The translations under genes and the position numbers were made by a program. Below the pieces are notes generated by a model. It had not been told where the DNA came from. It searched no databases and worked only from the letters and a program-made list of their open reading frames with translations. This document shows positions 30,436 through 32,254 of a stretch of 32,254 nucleotides of DNA, one piece after another; within the stretch, counting starts at the first letter, position 1, and the number at the start of each line of letters is the position of its first letter. The stretch is from assembly GCF_003248455.1 (NCBI RefSeq), contig NZ_QFNM01000034.1, positions 1 to 32,254 of the forward strand, read 5' to 3'. The stretch comes from Brevundimonas sp. (GTDB taxonomy: Bacteria; Pseudomonadota; Alphaproteobacteria; Caulobacterales; Caulobacteraceae).

Positions 30436-32070
30436 ATGGTTAAGAAGCCAACAGCCTACGCCTACAGCCGAATCAGCACCCGCGCGCAATTGAAGGGCGA
30501 CGGTCTACGGCGCCAGTTAGCAGCGGCGCTCGAATGGGCTGAAGAGCATCCCGACATCGAGTTTGACCCTACGTTTGTGGATCGCGGGATATCAGCGTCG
30601 GTCGGTCTTCATCGCGAGACGGGCAAGCTCGGCGTTCTTTTGAACATGATAGAGGCCGGGACCATCCGGTCGGGCGATTACCTTCTTGTCGATGAATTCT
30701 CGCGACTGACCCGCGAGATCGAGAGCGAAGCCCTTCACCTTCTGACGTCGATTATTCGGAAAGGCGTCAACGTCGTCACTCTGGTCGATGGCGAGGTTTA
30801 CCACAAACACTCGACGTCCCTTGAACTGATGCGGGCGTTGTTCACGATGTCCAACTCCCACAACGAGAATAAGGAACGGACCCGTAAAGTCGCAAAGGCT
30901 TGGGCTGAGAAGCGTGAGGAAGCTCGCCTAACCGGTAAGAAGCTCTCCCGTCGTGGACCGGCGTGGACCGTCTTCAACGAGCGGACCAAGCACTTTGACC
31001 TGATCGGCGACCGGGCCGACATCATCCGGGGCATCTTCGCCGAGTGCATCGACGGGCTTGGGATCACGGCCATCGCCCAACGGCTGAACGCCAACAAGGT
31101 GGAACCCTTCGTCGCCGGATCGGACGGCTGGCATCAAGGCTATGTCCTCACCATCCTCCGGTCACCCTCGGTAATGGGGTTCTATCAACCGACCCTAACC
31201 AGCCAGCGCGCGCATAAGCGGATGCTTCGCCAGCCTGACGGTGACCCGATCCCTAACTATTATCCGAAGGTCGTTGACGAAGAGACCTTCGACCGCGCGC
31301 AGGCGATGATCGCCTTGCGAAACAAACGTGGAGGAGGCGCAGGTCGGAGAGGGAAGCGGTTCCCAAACCTTATCATGGGGATGGGTAAATGTGAGGCATG
31401 CGGCGGGACGCTCGTCGTCACGAACCACCCGAACTCGGCCCGTGTCCGATCCTTCCGATGCTATCAGGCCAACCGCAAACAGAACTGCGACAACCGTCAG
31501 ACCTACCTGTGTTCTGATGTCGAAGAATGGCTGACCGTTTTCCTCATGGAAGCCCGGATGGAAGCGGCTCAACCCCTACCAGATCAAACGGACCTGACGC
31601 ACAAGCTGTCCGCTCGCCGTGCCATTCAGGTCAAGATCGACAACCTCAATGATACCATCGAAGCTGCCGAACGAGGCGAGGACGTCAGTTCGACGCGCAT
31701 CCGCTTGGCTGAACGCCAAGCCGAAGCGTCCAAACTGGACAAATTGATCGAAGACCTTCGGACCATGCTGAAACACCAGACCCGGATGGTTGGTGTTGAT
31801 GCGGTCGAAGAGGCGGCGAAATGGATGGATAGCCTTCGCGACGAAGACACCGAAGACATCTACCGAAACCGGGCGAAGGCGAATGCAATTCTTTTGGCGC
31901 TCTATGACACGATCATGCCAGTCGAAGGTGGCCTCTACATTCTGTCAAACGGCAAAGGCTGGTTCGTTAACGATGAAATTTACGCTGAACTCGACGTCGA
32001 AGATAGGCGGCCGATCACCCGCAAAGAACTTGAAATGAGCGCCACTTGGACGAAAACCACGATGATTTAG
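30436..32070 (+). CDS. Large serine recombinase (site-specific integrase)
   Basis: A 544-residue recombinase. The N-terminal resolvase domain (about 1-150) shows catalytic Ser11 in YAYSRISTRAQLKGDGLRRQ, FVDRGISASVG and DEFSRLTRE; a recombinase DNA-binding domain follows (about 175-290, with GITAIAQRLNANKVEP and GYVLTILRSPSVMGFYQP), then a zinc ribbon with Cys319 and Cys322 (KCEACGGTL) and FRCYQANRKQNCDN, a coiled-coil region (about 395-450) and a C-terminal tail. This is the phiC31/TP901 integrase architecture. ATG at 30436 is seven bases after the stop of the broken DUF72 frame. It most likely catalysed the integration into the DUF72 gene. Confidence 0.93.
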   Translation: MVKKPTAYAYSRISTRAQLKGDGLRRQLAAALEWAEEHPDIEFDPTFVDRGISASVGLHRETGKLGVLLNMIEAGTIRSGDYLLVDEFSRLTREIESEALHLLTSIIRKGVNVVTLVDGEVYHKHSTSLELMRALFTMSNSHNENKERTRKVAKAWAEKREEARLTGKKLSRRGPAWTVFNERTKHFDLIGDRADIIRGIFAECIDGLGITAIAQRLNANKVEPFVAGSDGWHQGYVLTILRSPSVMGFYQPTLTSQRAHKRMLRQPDGDPIPNYYPKVVDEETFDRAQAMIALRNKRGGGAGRRGKRFPNLIMGMGKCEACGGTLVVTNHPNSARVRSFRCYQANRKQNCDNRQTYLCSDVEEWLTVFLMEARMEAAQPLPDQTDLTHKLSARRAIQVKIDNLNDTIEAAERGEDVSSTRIRLAERQAEASKLDKLIEDLRTMLKHQTRMVGVDAVEEAAKWMDSLRDEDTEDIYRNRAKANAILLALYDTIMPVEGGLYILSNGKGWFVNDEIYAELDVEDRRPITRKELEMSATWTKTTMI

Positions 32071-32159
32071 AGTCGTGTCGGGGGAGCAAATGGCGAGACG
32101 GCAGTAGTAGAAATCTGGATGACATAACGATTCTTTGGGCGACAATGCCCCTCCCCCAG

Positions 32160-32254
32160 TGACGTGCCCCTGAGAATTTCCTCCACGCGGAGCTAGAGTC
32201 CGGCCCTTGAAAGGACGGACGGAATGAAACGAGCGAGATTCACGGAAGAGCAGA
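32160..32254 (+). mobile_element. Left end of an IS3-family insertion sequence (partial)
   Basis: TGACGTGCCCCTGAG at 32160 onward looks like an IS3-family left terminal repeat, and about 64 bp later a transposase start follows. The rest is outside the window. It was inserted just after the recombinase gene, about 90 bp past its stop; that 90-bp stretch shows no gene. Confidence 0.7.
32224..32254 (+). CDS. IS3-family transposase OrfA, N-terminal fragment
   Basis: Only ten codons are visible: MKRARFTEEQ, which is the standard start of IS3-group OrfA (MKR.RFTEEQI), the helix-turn-helix DNA-binding half of the transposase. AAGGACGGACGG precedes the ATG. The gene continues beyond the window, so intactness cannot be judged. 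Confidence 0.75.
   Translation, partial: MKRARFTEEQ

Larger units (their letters stand above)
30393..32254. mobile_element. Left end of an integrated element with serine recombinase
   Basis: Begins where the DUF72 reading frame is broken and extends beyond the window. The large serine recombinase is the first gene, as is typical for integrases at the attachment site of phages and integrative elements. GC content is lower than the host part. No phage structural or conjugation gene is visible in the 1.9 kb seen, so the element type is unknown; it also carries an IS3-type insertion. Confidence 0.8.

Noticed and set aside
32080..32157. GGGGGAG and CTCCCCC as an inverted repeat of the element
   Set aside because: Seven-base arms 64 bp apart with no further symmetry are not convincing in GC-rich DNA.

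Overview
The window looks like a chromosomal segment of a Caulobacterales bacterium, most likely Brevundimonas or a close relative. The reasons are high GC with strong G/C third-position bias, a CtrA that ends in the Caulobacter-type RGYVLRDP motif, a DivJ-like histidine kinase, a DUF1491 protein, alphaproteobacterial-type glutamate-cysteine ligase and GANTC (CcrM) sites in front of ctrA. Genus assignment is inference; no rRNA is present.

Layout. 1-2118: 3'-truncated ctrA on the minus strand, a regulatory intergenic region, then a divergent pair coding for a DnaA-domain-IV-like small protein and a DUF6456 protein. 2161-7500: SufE, a DivJ-like membrane kinase, a secreted hypothetical, DUF1491, and a minus-strand stress-type cluster (isochorismatase-like hydrolase, DUF892 ferritin-like protein, two small proteins). 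7637-10767: HxlR regulator divergent from an SDR oxidoreductase, then lepA. 10958-15218: RND efflux adaptor and pump. 15306-18556: small secreted hypothetical flanked by related repeats, then a TonB-dependent receptor. 18778-21796: nhaA, a large inverted REP-like repeat, selO. 21838-26444: three 13-bp tandem repeats, a DoxX-like protein, a MerR (LiuR-like) regulator directly followed by an acyl-CoA dehydrogenase, an antisense lipoprotein gene and a second acyl-CoA dehydrogenase. 26466-30058: two type II toxin-antitoxin modules (YefM/YoeB and ParD/ParE types) around rsmE and gshA. 30055-32254: a DUF72 gene cut by an integrated element whose large serine recombinase lies right at the junction, followed by the left end of an IS3-family insertion sequence.

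Functional themes are cell-cycle control (CtrA, DivJ-like kinase, replication-initiator-like fold), envelope transport (RND, TonB receptor, NhaA), fatty/branched-chain acyl-CoA oxidation under a MerR regulator, and mobile or accessory DNA at the right end. The most noteworthy items are the disrupted DUF72 gene with its serine recombinase, the two toxin genes that each overlap the start of a downstream chromosomal gene by ATGA, an unexplained exact 24-bp duplication between an acyl-CoA dehydrogenase gene and the neighbouring antisense lipoprotein gene, and several strong unassigned palindromes and repeats. No single clearly novel multi-gene system was seen; GC differences between genes were judged by eye, not computed.
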